Assembly: GCA_963678675.1 (NCBI GenBank)
Contig: OY783192.1
Span: 32,767,250-32,831,249, forward strand
DNA: 64,000 nt
Reading direction: 5' to 3'
Source: Xiphydria camelus
Taxonomy: Eukaryota; Arthropoda; Insecta; Hymenoptera; Xiphydriidae
Part shown: positions 46,422 through 57,009 of the stretch, piece after piece
Numbering within the stretch: the first letter of the stretch is position 1
Layout: each line of letters starts with the position of its first letter
Translations under genes and position numbers: made by a program
The notes under the pieces: model-generated
The model's input: only the letters and a program-made list of their open reading frames with translations
Told to the model about the DNA's origin: nothing
The model's database searches: none

Positions 46422-46566
46422 CACTCAGAGGAATAATTGCTGGTACCAACAAAGAGTTTCCTTTAATCACAAACATGGTATAATTCCAGAATCCTATGTC
46501 CTTAAAATCATATGTTCATGATTTAAGACATATTTTTTTTTGACACTAGCAATTATTTCTCTCGAT
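46422..46566. mobile_element. MITE family A, internally deleted (145 bp)
   Basis: CACTCAGAGGAATAATTGCT at the left and CACTAGCAATTATTTCTCTC at the right. Most of the family A middle is missing. It abuts the D copy without spacer. Confidence 0.75.
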
Positions 46567-47101
46567 GATAATGAAACATTCACGTATTCAGTTTGCTTTC
46601 TGGTAGAGATGAAAAAATTATAATTATAATTTTTACATTAACATACAAGAGCACCGGCGTCTGGCTCATACTTTTTCCGAGTGCAACGATGCACTCGCAC
46701 ATCTCCGTGACTATTTACAATGTACATACTCCTAACGATCTCCGCGGACATCACCAGCAATTAGTATCCGACGCGCAAAAGCACCGCTGCGTCCTCGAAC
46801 AAAGACTCATGCGAAATGCGCAGATCGCCGGAAAGATTTATTCGTTTACGCGGTTTCTGCGGATGCGCGCGTGCATCTGCGTGGCACGCACGTGCGCGCC
46901 GCGGCGCGCTTTTATCTCGCCGAACATCTGGTCTGCCGACCTCCGCGAAGAAAGATTTTCAGGTATGTGTTAGAGGTGCGCGTAAGGTGCGAGGCACGTA
47001 TACGACTCGTCCCGCGTGGAAGAGGATTTTTCGTGCGCGACACTCACCGGCCCTGACCTCCGCGATAGCGTGACACGGCGAAAGAAATTCGTCCCATCCC
47101 G
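46567..47101. other. No gene seen
   Basis: A 126-codon frame (46593-46973) and smaller overlapping frames in CpG-rich DNA, unrecognised. Confidence 0.45.
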
Positions 47102-47322
47102 CAGTGAGAAATAAAAGTAGGCAACAAGATAATTTTGTCGAGTCAAGTTGATAATCTATAAAAATATTTGTCGGATTATTCAAAGATTTAGCTCTCTGCC
47201 ATCAAAGTTTTCGTGAAATCAACTAAAGAATTTTGCGATTCCAAAAAAAACGCTCTGTTGGCTCGTATTCATTCAAAATATTTTGTTAGTCTAACCAAGA
47301 ATTTTTTCACTGCACGAATGGA
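47102..47322. mobile_element. MITE family V, copy 2 (221 bp)
   Basis: The ends CAGTGAGAAATAAAAG and GAATTTTTTCACTG are mirrored. The interior is the reverse complement of the copy starting at 3274 (GGCTCGTATTCATTCAAAAT). Confidence 0.75.
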
Positions 47323-47334
47323 TGCACTGAGAAA

Positions 47335-47493
47335 AATAATTAGATTGAAGTGACAAAACGTATCTAGTTAAACACGTTTAGTTATTCTAACCAAAAATAG
47401 ATCAATTTAACCAAACAGATCCATACTTAACCAAACGGTTTGGTAATAGTCTTCAGGAGTTCGGTTAAATTAATCAGGTTATTTTTCTAAGTG
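47335..47493. mobile_element. MITE family D, copy 2 (159 bp)
   Basis: CACTGAGAAAAATAATTAGA at the left, AATCAGGTTATTTTTCTAAG then TG at the right. Confidence 0.8.
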
Positions 47494-47495
47494 TG

Positions 47496-47737
47496 CCCTG
47501 AGAAAAACAATTAGGTTAAAATGACAAAATGTATCTAGTTAAAAACGTTTAGTTATTCTAGTCAAAATACTGGTCAGTTGAACCAAATATCAAGTTATTC
47601 CAACCAAACGTTTAGCCATTCCAACGAAACGTTTAGTTGTTCTAACCAATAACTGGTCAATTTATGGTATTTCATCAAACGATTTGCTTATGGTCTCCAG
47701 GATTTCGGTTAAATTAATCAGGTTATTTTTCTCAGTA
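47496..47737. mobile_element. MITE family D, copy 3 (about 242 bp)
   Basis: CCTGAGAAAAACAATTAGGT at the left, AATCAGGTTATTTTTCTCAG at the right. Longer than copy 2 because of extra CCAACCAAACGTTTAG-type internal repeats. V2, D2 and D3 sit end to end. Confidence 0.8.
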
Positions 47738-48361
47738 TCGCGCGACGAGAGAGTTATGCGACGCGGTATACGCATTCGCAAGGGGCGCGCGCGCGGTATC
47801 GGATTGTTTTATTGCTATTTTATTAATCGATGCCGCCTGGTTATTGAGTAGGCAGCCGATGCCAGCATATCGTAGGACTCTCGCGCGGTGCGCAACGTTG
47901 CTGCATTATGTCTCTCGCGGACGGCATGCAAAGCGACGCCGCGTCGTGTGGCATACCGGCGCGCATATACGCGCGTTTCCATATCGCCGCGTTCCTCGTC
48001 CTTTCGCGGCGCGCGTGCGGATCGCGATACGCGCGTATACACGCATGTACGCACGTGCGCAAGGCATCACGGGCGGGATATCGATGTCGCAGTCGGTACG
48101 GGATATACGGGACGACGACAGGGTGACGCGCGTATGTGGCTTTGTCTTTTGGCGTGGTCCTTTAAATATGAATGAGGGGAGAAAGAATGGTTACCTTTGG
48201 CGCGTGACATTCTTCAAGGCTCGGCTATCGTGGAAATAAATATTTTATTGGACTAAATCAATATTCGTTAACTATTACAATATTTATTTGAATGCATAAG
48301 AGCCTCTCTCTCTCTCTTTTTCTCTCTCGCAATTTGTTCAATTTGAGCCTAGGTACCTTAA
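47738..48361. other. CpG block with a family E fragment; no gene
   Basis: 47740-48230 is CpG-rich with a 131-codon frame of mixed quality. 48231-48293 carries family E words (ATTCGTTAACTATTACAATA). 48302-48330 is a CT microsatellite. Confidence 0.5.
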
Positions 48362-48605
48362 CCCTTTCGGTCACTGTGTCGTCAATTGACGACATAAGAA
48401 TCTTAACTAGGTTTATGCGGAACTGATTGCGTTTTGCCACATAAACATGATGTAGTCAACTGATGGCATTTTCCATTTGAAGTGCGTTAGTTACATTTAG
48501 CGAAAGATCCATTTTTCAAGTGAAGTGTTATAGCACCTCCAGTGATCCAAAACCACTAATCAAATATTTTGTCAACTGATCAAAAAGAATTCGTGACTGA
48601 AAGGG
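48362..48605. mobile_element. TTAA-flanked piggyBac-type MITE (244 bp)
   Basis: TTAA at 48358-48361 and 48606-48609. The ends CCCTTTCGGTCACTG and CGTGACTGAAAGGG are mirrored with one mismatch. It also contains the small palindrome GTCGTCAATTGACGAC near the left end. The sequence differs from the TTAA element at 13373, so it is a separate family. Confidence 0.87.
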
Positions 48606-49140
48606 TTAAGGAGAAATTATTGAGCCTGAATGAAAGTCAGCTGCACAGACATTCGCGCGTTACTCTATATACCGAAGCTGCACAGCTTCGCCCCATTCGC
48701 CGAAAGTGATGAAGAAATGCATAATGGGTGCAAGTACGCGTGCATACGTGTGGCCCATCGCTCAAGAAAACGCTCGTTCACGGCGCTGTCTTAATCATCG
48801 CACGGGCGCGTATGCGTCTCGACGTTGCACACGTTTCTGCGCTACGGTGGGTGGAAGGGTAGGATAACGAACGCGTGTAGGTATACACGTACGTGCATAT
48901 ACGTACCGTCGCGAGTTCTCGGTTCCGCGGCGATTTAATAACGCGCGGGAACATCCATCCAAGCAGCACACGGAGCAGCCTGTGAATGAGAAAGTGCAGA
49001 CAGGTCGCGGCGGCGCGATTAAATAATAAATAAATTGTTTTACAACCCGGCAGGCTTCGTTTTATTTAGCAATATCGCCGACCATTAGCGTCTCCGTTAA
49101 TAGACCGCGAGTCCTGGGAGCGATCGGCCCGCGATGGGCT
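48606..49140. other. No gene seen
   Basis: Mixed to CpG-rich. Contains the palindrome GAAGCTGCACAGCTTC at about 48674. Confidence 0.45.
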
Positions 49141-49510
49141 GGAAATGGAAATTTCAACGAGTCGCTCCTTCCCACGGTTATAGCTTTTTTTCGCTGTTCT
49201 AGAATTCTCAGCTGCGCTGCTGTCTTTTTTGCACTTTGCAGCCGGGCGATATGTACCTATATACATGTACTTACGGCTGGAAAACGCTATGGAAATTTGC
49301 GGAATTCGAGATCCATATCGAAGCTAATAGGTGTCGATAGGAAGAAATGGGGAAATAGGAATTTTATCAAGTCGCTCCTTCTCACGGCCAGCGTTTTCTC
49401 TATTTTATAGTTCTCGATCGTGGTGCTTTTTTTCTCGTACGGTTCAGCAGTAACACCGGGCGGAAAACATTATAGGAATTGACGGAATTCGAGATCCGTT
49501 TCTAAGTTTA
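49141..49510 (+). repeat. Tandem duplication, two diverged units of about 190 bp
   Basis: GTCGCTCCTTCCCACGG (49161) recurs as GTCGCTCCTTCTCACGG (49371). GGAAAACGCTATGGAAATT recurs as GGAAAACATTATAGGAATT, and GGAATTCGAGATCC occurs at 49301 and 49484. Order is conserved and indels are frequent. Confidence 0.75.
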
Positions 49511-49533
49511 TAAATATTAAAAGAATTTAGATA

Positions 49534-49801
49534 CACTGAAAGAAATAAATGCTGATACCCCAAACAAATATGTCTTGAACTAAGAACATGTGATCTTAAC
49601 AATTTTTAGGAATACAGATTCTTTATTGAAAAATATAATTATTCTTAACTCAGGCACATACCTTCGTTGGTACAAGAGATTTCTCCTGCGCGAAATAAAT
49701 ATTTTCTCGCATGAAGAAAACCGTGGCTTGATCCTGGAATTATAACATGTTTTTGATTGTAGAACAACTTTTTTTGGCTCCAGCAATTATTTCTCTCAGC
49801 G
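49534..49801. mobile_element. MITE family A (268 bp)
   Basis: TA-flanked. CACTGAAAGAAATAAATGCT at the left and CAGCAATTATTTCTCTCAGC at the right. Reverse orientation relative to 39455-39746. Confidence 0.82.
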
Positions 49802-50322
49802 TAGATAATCACTCCATATTTTCGAATATTCACGACGTGCATCCGCATTTAAGTCTTGACAAAAATAATTAATCTGAAGAACCGATTAATACAAATCGGC
49901 GTAGTCCGCGAGTCGCGCGTGTCCACCGTGAAATATTCTCCCTCTTCTCTCGCGGCTGGTGCTGGTCGCGAGTGTATGTTGCGCCGCGATGGGAAACTAT
50001 AATTCTCCGCGCCATAGGACGCGACGCGTAACACGGGGCACCGCGGGGCGACCATTTATGGGGTGTCCATTACGGTAGCAGGTGACTGTCGGCCGACCGT
50101 TTCAATGACTATTCATCACCGGTCGGAAAGTATGTGGGTCAACCGCAACCCCGGTTGAAACGCTCGAGCGCCGTGTTCGTGACGAATTAAACGTAAATTC
50201 GTTATACGCGTTCGCCTATGATCGCCGTTGCTCCAAACTCTTTCCTTCTCGTCGAATTTGTATTTGCATCGATGTAAACGCTTACAGTCGTTGCAGCGAG
50301 ACATGTACATCCGTAATAACCG
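49802..50322. other. No gene seen; CpG-rich
   Basis: Unrecognised minus-strand frames of fewer than 70 codons. Confidence 0.45.
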
Positions 50323-50588
50323 CACTGAGAGAAATAATTGCTAGTGTCAACAAAATATTTCTTTATATAGTGATCTTAACAATTTTTAAAAATACTGATT
50401 CAAGGTATTCTTGATTCAAGAATATCTTTGTCAGGATAAGAAATTCTTCCTGCGGGAAAAAAAAACAATTATTCGAGCCTATTAAATATTTTCTTGCATG
50501 AAAGAAACCATCGCTTGATCCTCGAATTATATCATGTTTTTAATTGAAGAAAATATTTTTTGGGCAACAACAATTTCTTCTCTCAGTG
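50323..50588. mobile_element. MITE family A (266 bp)
   Basis: CACTGAGAGAAATAATTGCT at the left and CAACAATTTCTTCTCTCAGT at the right, reverse orientation like 49534-49801. Confidence 0.82.
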
Positions 50589-50600
50589 TTGTTGCATCTA

Positions 50601-50885
50601 TACTGAGAAAAAGGATGTTTCAAAATGTGTAGCAATCAATCCCAGAAAGTATGGGGGAAACATTTCAGGTAGGAAAAATGTGGTGTTGGGATAGTTATGA
50701 ATTCGATTAATTATTATACTGCATAGGATTAAATTTACGCCGGACTGAAGTAAATTGTATAGAGTATCTATAGTATTTAACCGAATTCATAACATGCGGT
50801 ATCACTACATTTCTTACTTGCAGTTTTTTCTCTATACTTTTTAAAGGGCTGATTGCTACATTTTGAAGCATTATTTTTCTCAGTG
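50601..50885. mobile_element. MITE family Q, uninterrupted copy (about 285 bp)
   Basis: ACTGAGAAAAAGGATGTTTC at the left and GAAGCATTATTTTTCTCAGT at the right. It is the only undisturbed Q copy here and a good reference for the two interrupted ones. Confidence 0.8.
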
Positions 50886-51010
50886 CATGGAAAAATATCA
50901 ATATCTTCCAACGTGAAATAGCAGAATTCAATCGATCTGAAAATTTCACATCGAATTTAATCGAAAGCGCACGACGCATCGAACTTCCCGCTTCTCCGAG
51001 TACCTGTATA

Positions 51011-51246
51011 CTGCCCAACTATGGAGAAAGGCAGTAACTAGCAAAACAAATCGACGTGCGTTTTTTGATACCATTGAATATCTTGAATTATTTTGTACCC
51101 AAATTTCGTACCCTTTTTTTAGTGTTAAAGCTAGGTTTTATTAGTAATCTGTCTTGGAAACCCTTCGGCTAAAGGCATCGGAGTTAAAGTTGATTTTCCA
51201 CAAATTTGTCGATTAGCAGTTACTGCCTTTCTCCATAGTTGGGCAG
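51011..51246. mobile_element. TA-flanked TIR element with perfect arms (236 bp)
   Basis: Arms beginning CTGCCCAACTATGGAGAAAG are exact reverse complements over 29 bp, with TA at 51009-51010 and 51247-51248. The centre is unrelated to other families here. It is probably a Tc1/mariner-type MITE, recently inserted. Confidence 0.85.
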
Positions 51247-51248
51247 TA

Positions 51249-52154
51249 GGTATACCTCTCGTTTCTTCCCAGCTCCGCTTAAGACGGTGCGCCAAGAAGA
51301 TAATAGTCGACTCGTACCATTAAGCCGTTTATTTTGATTTAAACTCCTTTCAACGCGCATAATCCTAGACACACTCGCCATCCGCGCGAGCACACGATAC
51401 ACGCGCATCGCGTGCACCGTGCGAGATGCGCGCTTGCATTTTCACTTATACCCGGGGAGCCGCGAATCTCCTTTTAATCACCGATCGCCACACTCGAGAT
51501 TTAGCGCGGAGAGAAGCTGGATATTTATGTACCCCGTTAAATACGTCGACCCGTAGCACGCCGACCGCGCGCGCGGTTTACGGCAAATAGGTCCCTTCCA
51601 CCCTCCCTCTCCTCCACGCTACCCTCCTTCCCTCGCGACCAACTTTGCGCGACTATGCACAGCCGCTTTAACGAGCAATAACTTCGGAAACGTCGGACCG
51701 CGCGGAATTTCAGAGCACCTGGCAGAGCGCGGGGTCGTATCGTTAACTAACCCCATCGGCGGGTATTTAATTCTCAATGAACTCACGCTGCGACCGGATT
51801 ACAAGCGTGGCCATAAACATTATAATTACTGTTAGCCTTTGCCGTCCGCGAATCGCGCGGATAAGTGTATCGGTCGCTTGTGTATACCGCCGCGGTGGAA
51901 GATTTACGCTCGCACGCTTGAGATACGTCGCGATTTGAAAGGCGAGCGTTGCAAGCACGGTGCGGTGTATGCAGCGATTGCTCCACTGCACTGGGAGTAG
52001 TCGCTTCGAATGCATCGAGGCTCCTCGAGGTCGTCGTGTGACATCCGACTGCCCAGATTGCACGGGTAGCTCGTCTCCTGGTTGTTAGTGACAGATATTT
52101 GGGAATAGATATATTATTGTTAAGTAGCTTATATATATATATTGGATGAAAATA
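51249..52154. other. No gene seen; CpG-rich
   Basis: Unrecognised minus-strand frames of 98 and 167 codons. The longer one runs into family B sequence. Confidence 0.5.
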
Positions 52155-52295
52155 CCCCAAGCGGAAAAGTTCTATATATAATATATGTAATCTATGCGTG
52201 GTTTTGGTCATATGTTGATTATGTGTGATTTCTATATTAATCATGTAAGGACCGTATACAGATTTTTGAATGTTTGTATAATCCATAGGTATGGG
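52155..52295. mobile_element. MITE family B, truncated copy
   Basis: CCCCAAGCGGAAAAGTTCTA and TTCTATATTAATCATGTAAG are family B. The right terminus is missing. Confidence 0.6.
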
Positions 52296-52556
52296 TATAT
52301 CGATACCTTACTTTGAAAACCTCGTAAGTGCAATTTTTGACAAAAATGCCATTTATAGCACGTCACGTCACCCAGTCACGTTAGCAGAAGTTGGAGGGTC
52401 AGAAGAACAGGAAGGAGATGCTGCGAAAGAAGCGAAAAAATGACGAGATTCTGAGTAAGAAGCAAAAGGGAAGATAGAAAAAAAAAGTCACGCTAATAAT
52501 TGCATCGAAATAATATTTTATCGCATCAAAACTTATAATTGTACAGAAGGAAATAT

Positions 52557-52870
52557 TTACATTACGTAAACAAAATCTTCATTTTCCAGAGTAGAGTGAT
52601 TTTTCTTGGCGTAAGGACAGATCTGCTTATTTAAACAGTCGTTGCACTTTGGAAATCGAGGAAGGCGAAACTCCTGACCAAATCCTACCAACAGATGATT
52701 GATAGTGGTCCACGTTTCCTTGGGAAGCCAATCCTCCAGTTCCTTCCTAGATTCCCCTCGGATGTTTTAGTCTGTTTCCTCGTACCTCTCTCGCAGTGGG
52801 CAGTCCCGGGGCTGTCAATGCGGTAAGAAATATGGTCATCCGCGTGGAGGGGCGTGTGCAGTGCAATAAC
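52557..52870 (-). pseudogene. NTHL1: Endonuclease III-type DNA glycosylase (NTHL1 family) relic, C-terminal part
   Basis: The family removes oxidised pyrimidines from DNA in base-excision repair and carries a C-terminal 4Fe-4S cluster. From 52754 to the stop at 52557 the minus strand is open for 65 codons and reads ESRKELEDWLPKETWTTINH, then LLVGFGQEFRLPRFPKC, then NDCLNKQICPYAKKN. This is the conserved end of Nth proteins, with the cluster pattern x6-C-x2-C-x5-C intact except that the first ligand Cys is Arg. Just upstream, one frame over, KQTKTSE continues the expected TKTPE segment, so a single-base frameshift lies near 52755-52759. Farther upstream (52830-52843) ADDHISYRI is a decayed match to the catalytic VDTHVHRI segment. 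No HhH motif or earlier part is visible. It is 5'-truncated, frameshifted and cluster-impaired, hence a pseudogene. No minus-strand poly(A) tract supports retroposition. Confidence 0.78.
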
Positions 52871-53270
52871 GAATACACGAGAAATACATCGTTTCGAGCC
52901 GTCCACCGTATTGCTAATTATGGGTATAATTATGGCAGGGGTGGGTTGCTACCGAAATGATCGGAACGGAGCGCTATGACCAACGTACCGACTGACAGAG
53001 TCAGCTGCTATGGAGAACGATGATCGTTGCTGCTCGCGTTGCGTGTATATTGATTTTGCGTTTACCCTCACATCGCGAAACTTTGATTAGTTCTAAGGGA
53101 CAATTCAACTATTACGTCACGCTAAAATCGACGATTTTTGATCCCCTCCTCTTCTTACATCACATTTCGTTAAATCTTGACTTATATACGATTGCCTTGA
53201 TTACACTTGCCTCCTCGATTAATACGTCGCCATTTTCAGTCCCCCTTTCTCCATGTACCAAAATTATGCA
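52871..53270. other. No gene seen upstream of the NTHL1 relic
   Basis: The minus strand was read for earlier Nth segments and none was recognised. A stop-free minus-strand stretch of about 36 codons (ending near 53159) is unrecognised. Confidence 0.45.
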
Positions 53271-53519
53271 CACCGAGAAAACAATTTATTTATAGTTAAT
53301 AAATGCTTGTTTGTATATGGCGAAATAAAAATGTTCGTCCGAGTATATATTCATTCATTATTGCGATTTCTATTTGGTACAAATAAATTCTTCAAGGCAA
53401 CTATTTGAATGAACAAAACATTTCAACAATAATCATACATTTTATTGTCTTAACGAAATATTTATTTCGCCGTATTTGAAATTGCATTTATTAACTATTA
53501 ATAAATTATTTTCTCGTTG
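53271..53519. mobile_element. MITE family E, complete copy (about 249 bp)
   Basis: CACCGAGAAAACAATTTATT at the left, TAAATTATTTTCTCGTTG at the right. TATATGGCGAAATAAA is mirrored by TATTTATTTCGCCGTA. It is a good reference copy for family E. Confidence 0.8.
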
Positions 53520-53544
53520 CAGGAAAATAGACGATGGCGAAATA

Positions 53545-53944
53545 CGCTCAGAAAAAAATCAGGTTAAAAGAACCATAAATTAATCAGTAATCGTGGTCGA
53601 TTTTGGCGCTAAACACGATTTCATAGTTGTCCTAAGCGGTGAGACACTGGTTGTAGTAACAAGAGATTAAGATTATTACAACCAGGTCAGCCTGCAGCAT
53701 GGTCAATTGTGATGTCCCTAACCTTTTTTTACATACATAGCTGACACTACCGTACAGTAATATTATTGATCTATTTTTGCGGTCAATCCAACCATGATAC
53801 ATGGTTATCACAAACCACAACCTTATTGTTACTATAACCACGCAACTATATTCATGGTCTCTTTAATCGTAAACATGATACTAGCAATCAGGAAAATTCA
53901 ATCTTGCGATTATGGTTGATTTTACTACCCACTTTTCTATCAGT
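53545..53944. mobile_element. MITE-like repeat family P, copy 2
   Basis: CGCTCAGAAAAAAATCAGG at the left and ACTTTTCTATCAG at the right with TA outside. Collinear with 31950-32361. Confidence 0.7.
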
Positions 53945-54942
53945 ACAGGCATTAAGTTAACTGATGAAATGAAAATACGATAGTGTAATGTATCTCGCCG
54001 TGTATACCCCCCTCTCCGTACCTCCTCAAGCCCTAGAATGTAATAGTTGAACGGCCTTTAAGCGCGATATATGTTTCTGCTGCAATAGCAACGGCGGATG
54101 CCGGAAAGTACAGCATGTCTCAAGGGACGTCGAAATGTTCGTCGTCTCGTGAAAAGAAGGTGGAAGGGGACGGCTCTCAGCTGTTCTTTCACTTGTAACA
54201 CCCGCGACGGTGACCGCTTTGTCTCTCGGGGTCCGGCTATTAATAAAGCTACGAGTAATAGAGACTTCATTATTATACCGTCGTCGGTGCACGTCGACTG
54301 CATCTCGCGAGTTAGCTGCTCGACGCGACTTGTAAATATACTCACCTGCGTAGCTATTATACATATGCGTTTTATAAACTCGGGTCAGCAGGGGTCACTT
54401 GTCGTACGGTTTGTTATTGATAAGCGTCGTTAAGTCGTGCCGAGATGACATTTCTCTCCGAAGGGGAGAGGGGGGGGGGGGGGGTCGTGACGTAGATGAT
54501 GAAGATGATGACGAAGAAGAAGATGAAGAGGAAGGATATCTCAAAAATACATGGAGCTTATACAGGCGCGAGAATTTCATGAAGTACGGAAAATAGACTT
54601 GAAATATAAGAATTTATAAAATAGGATGAAATATGCAACTCGTTATGTCTTTCTAAGATACTATTTTTTTCGAGCCTCGGAGTAGGCGAAAGAGAAAGAG
54701 TAATGCCGGGTGAAGGCGAGAAGAGGTTGAACACGAAGCGTTGAAACGAGAAGCTCGAGACACTTCCGCGCGGCGAACGTTTAACGCGGTCGAGAATTAA
54801 TTGAGCGTTGAAACGGGAGAATTTAAGTGCGTCACAATTCGCGTGCGTTAATAGGCCCGAGGTGCTATCTTACGCGTGGAGACACTTTGGACCGCGGGAT
54901 ACCGCCGGTATCGACTCTACCTATACGAAGAAAAATTTGTGG
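53945..54942. other. No gene seen; G15 run and GAA/GAT tract
   Basis: 54470-54484 is a G run, and 54497-54535 is GATGAA/GAAGAA-rich. On the minus strand CGCAG/GTGAGT at about 54343 is a strong donor-like site just downstream of TTTATAAAACG, but no exon could be recognised around it. Frames of 95-112 codons overlap on both strands. Confidence 0.5.
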
Positions 54943-55410
54943 TAATCACTTTCACATACTGGGGTTAGGTGAAAAAGACTTTTTGGGGACTTTTAAACGT
55001 GCGGCAATAGTTATTTATTCGGAAAGTCTTTTCTACTGTTTAGCATCTGAAGAATTACTACACATCTCTTCTCTCCGTGTACGATTGCATACGGAACGTC
55101 TAGATATCACAAATTTTGCTACACTGATTTACAAAATGCAGTTTAATAAACCAAATGCTGTCAACCGACTCTTCTTTGGTTGACTCGAATTATATTTTTA
55201 TCGAATCGACAAGGCGATGATCGATTCTATAAAAATATCATTCGAGTCAACCAAAGGGGAGTCGGTTGGGAAAATGTAGTTGATTTAACTGCATTTTTTA
55301 TCAGTGTAGCAAAATTCACGAGATCCAGACGTCCCGTATACAATTGTGTCGGAGAGAAAAGATGTGTAGTAATTCCTTTCATACGTGGTAAAAAAGCGAT
55401 GTTAATTTTT
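54943..55410. mobile_element. Family Y element interrupted by family R
   Basis: TGTGGTAATCACTTTCACAT at the left and AATTACTACACATCTCTTCT near the centre are mirrored by AGAAAAGATGTGTAGTAATT after the insertion. TAGCAAAATT beside the R copy marks the TA target. The second Y copy lies at 59681-60160. Confidence 0.6.
55122..55306. mobile_element. MITE family R, complete copy (185 bp)
   Basis: TA-flanked, with ends CACTGATTTACAAAATGCAG and CTGCATTTTTTATCAGTG. The inner arms TTGGTTGACTCGAATTATAT and ATATCATTCGAGTCAACCAA make it almost wholly palindromic. Confidence 0.82.
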
Positions 55411-55539
55411 AACACCATTTAATAGTTATGGACTCATATGTACCACATTTGGTGTCATTCAGTCTTATGTCATTGTTATCTAGCACCACAAAAGTGGTCT
55501 ATATAAGTCCACACCGTAGAATTTTTTACAGTGTAGGTA

Positions 55540-55672
55540 CTATACAGTAGAAAAGACTTTTTGACTTCAACTTTTATCGAATCGACGAAGCGATAATTGA
55601 TTCGATAAAAATATAATTCGAGTCAGCTGGCAACGAATGATCAATTCAACTGATTTTTTTTTATCAGTGTAT
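55540..55672. mobile_element. MITE family R, partial copy
   Basis: TTTTATCGAATCGACGAAGC, TTGATTCGATAAAAATATAA and TTTTTTTTATCAGTG match family R. The left terminus is replaced by other sequence. Confidence 0.6.
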
Positions 55673-56365
55673 TAAAATGTCTCCTTAGTCTGCTTTCCGA
55701 TAGGGTTCCGGAGATGTCACATTGCAATCTCGCCAGGAAGCGAAGCGCAATCTCGAGATGAAAACAAATCGAAGAGGCAATCGGTGCAACGTGCAATTTT
55801 GATCGTTCTCCGATAGTACGAACGGCGGTCGCTCTTGCATACTAATCTTCCGAATGGCAGGGCTGCCCGTGGTAACCTTGAAATACGAGGTCTCCGGGCT
55901 ACCGGGTGTAATTTGTTTATTACTATTTACTACGATCGATTGCAAGGGACTATAATTAATCGACGAACGAAGAGCACTACCTACCGCACGCGTCTCGGTA
56001 GCCCTGAGCGACTCGCTTAACTCCCGGGTACGTCGGGTATCCGCTGTAGACTTTATCAACGATTGTACATACATATATACGCGCGACGTTCGGTATAATC
56101 GATTTTCCGTTAATTATCATGATTAAGGCGTCGCATCGAGGAGTACGCGCGATTGGAGCGAGTACAGGGCGGTCTACAGCCTCGGAATTCTTTCTGTTCC
56201 GATTTCTCGAGATATCGATGCGTCGATTCTGAGATAAGGGCGTGATATTTATGAGATCTGATATCATTTCTATAACCGAGATATAAGCTGACATTTCAAC
56301 CATATTTTTTAAATCTGAATCAGCTAGAATTACTGACAATCGACGAATATAGTAGCTTACAGTCA
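55673..56365. other. No gene seen
   Basis: Mixed composition. Two unrecognised 129-codon minus-strand frames. Confidence 0.45.
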
Positions 56366-56815
56366 CCCAGGTGGAAAAGCTCTCTATATATAGTATATTA
56401 CCCGTATATGGATTTAGTCATATATGGATTATATATGATTTTTATATTAACAATATACGAACTATACCATATGAGGCTAAATTTAATCGCCAGGAAAGAA
56501 ACTTCAATCACTATTATCTCATTACCTATTAATTTTTGGCTGATATTTGTATAATACTTTTTTGAAGATTACGTTTCAATCTACAATAAAGTCTTATATC
56601 GATATAGGCCAAAAATTCATAAATAATGAGATAATAATGATTAAAGTTTCATTCGTGGCAAGTAAGTTTAGCCTCGCATGGTATATGGATTATATAGATA
56701 TTAACAAATCCAAATATAGTTCTCATATGGTTAATATAAAAATAACATATAATTCGTATATGACCAAATGCACATATGGATCATATACAAAATATAGAGA
56801 ACTTTTCCATTTGGG
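56366..56815. mobile_element. MITE family B interrupted by family C
   Basis: CCCAGGTGGAAAAGCTCTCT at the left and AGAGAACTTTTCCATTTGGG at the right are mirrored family B tips. The family C foldback at 56471-56679 lies between ACTATACCAT and GGTATATGGAT. Confidence 0.8.
56471..56679. mobile_element. Foldback MITE family C, nested in B (209 bp)
   Basis: ATGAGGCTAAATTTAATCGC, CAGGAAAGAAACTTCAATCA at the left are mirrored by TGATTAAAGTTTCATTCGTG, GCAAGTAAGTTTAGCCTCGC at the right. The arms total about 80 bp. Confidence 0.85.
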
Positions 56816-57009
56816 CAGCTAAAAACATGCCACCGAAAAATTCCAGTGGTATGATTTTTACCGATTATCAGATATTATTCGCTGATTGTCAGTAATTTTC
56901 ACTGATTCAGAGTTAAAGAGCAACATTAGCTGGTGCACCAGAATTTCTATCTATCGCAGTTCCAAAAAAAACGCCGATAGCTAAGAAGCGTCGAAACTTC
57001 CCCTTTATA

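Noticed and set aside
52407..52475. Short basic plus-strand frame (KNRKEMLRKKRKNDEILS) bounded by an AG and a GTAAGA, loosely like an importin-alpha N-terminal motif
   Set aside because: Similarity is confined to Lys/Arg-rich residues in a purine-rich tract, stops lie on both sides within 30 codons, and it is antisense to the region downstream of the NTHL1 relic.
54300..54364. TATA box plus first exon on the minus strand (TTTATAAAACG then CGCAG/GTGAGT)
   Set aside because: The donor lies only about 25 bases after the TATA-like word, too close for a transcribed first exon. No coding continuation was recognised.
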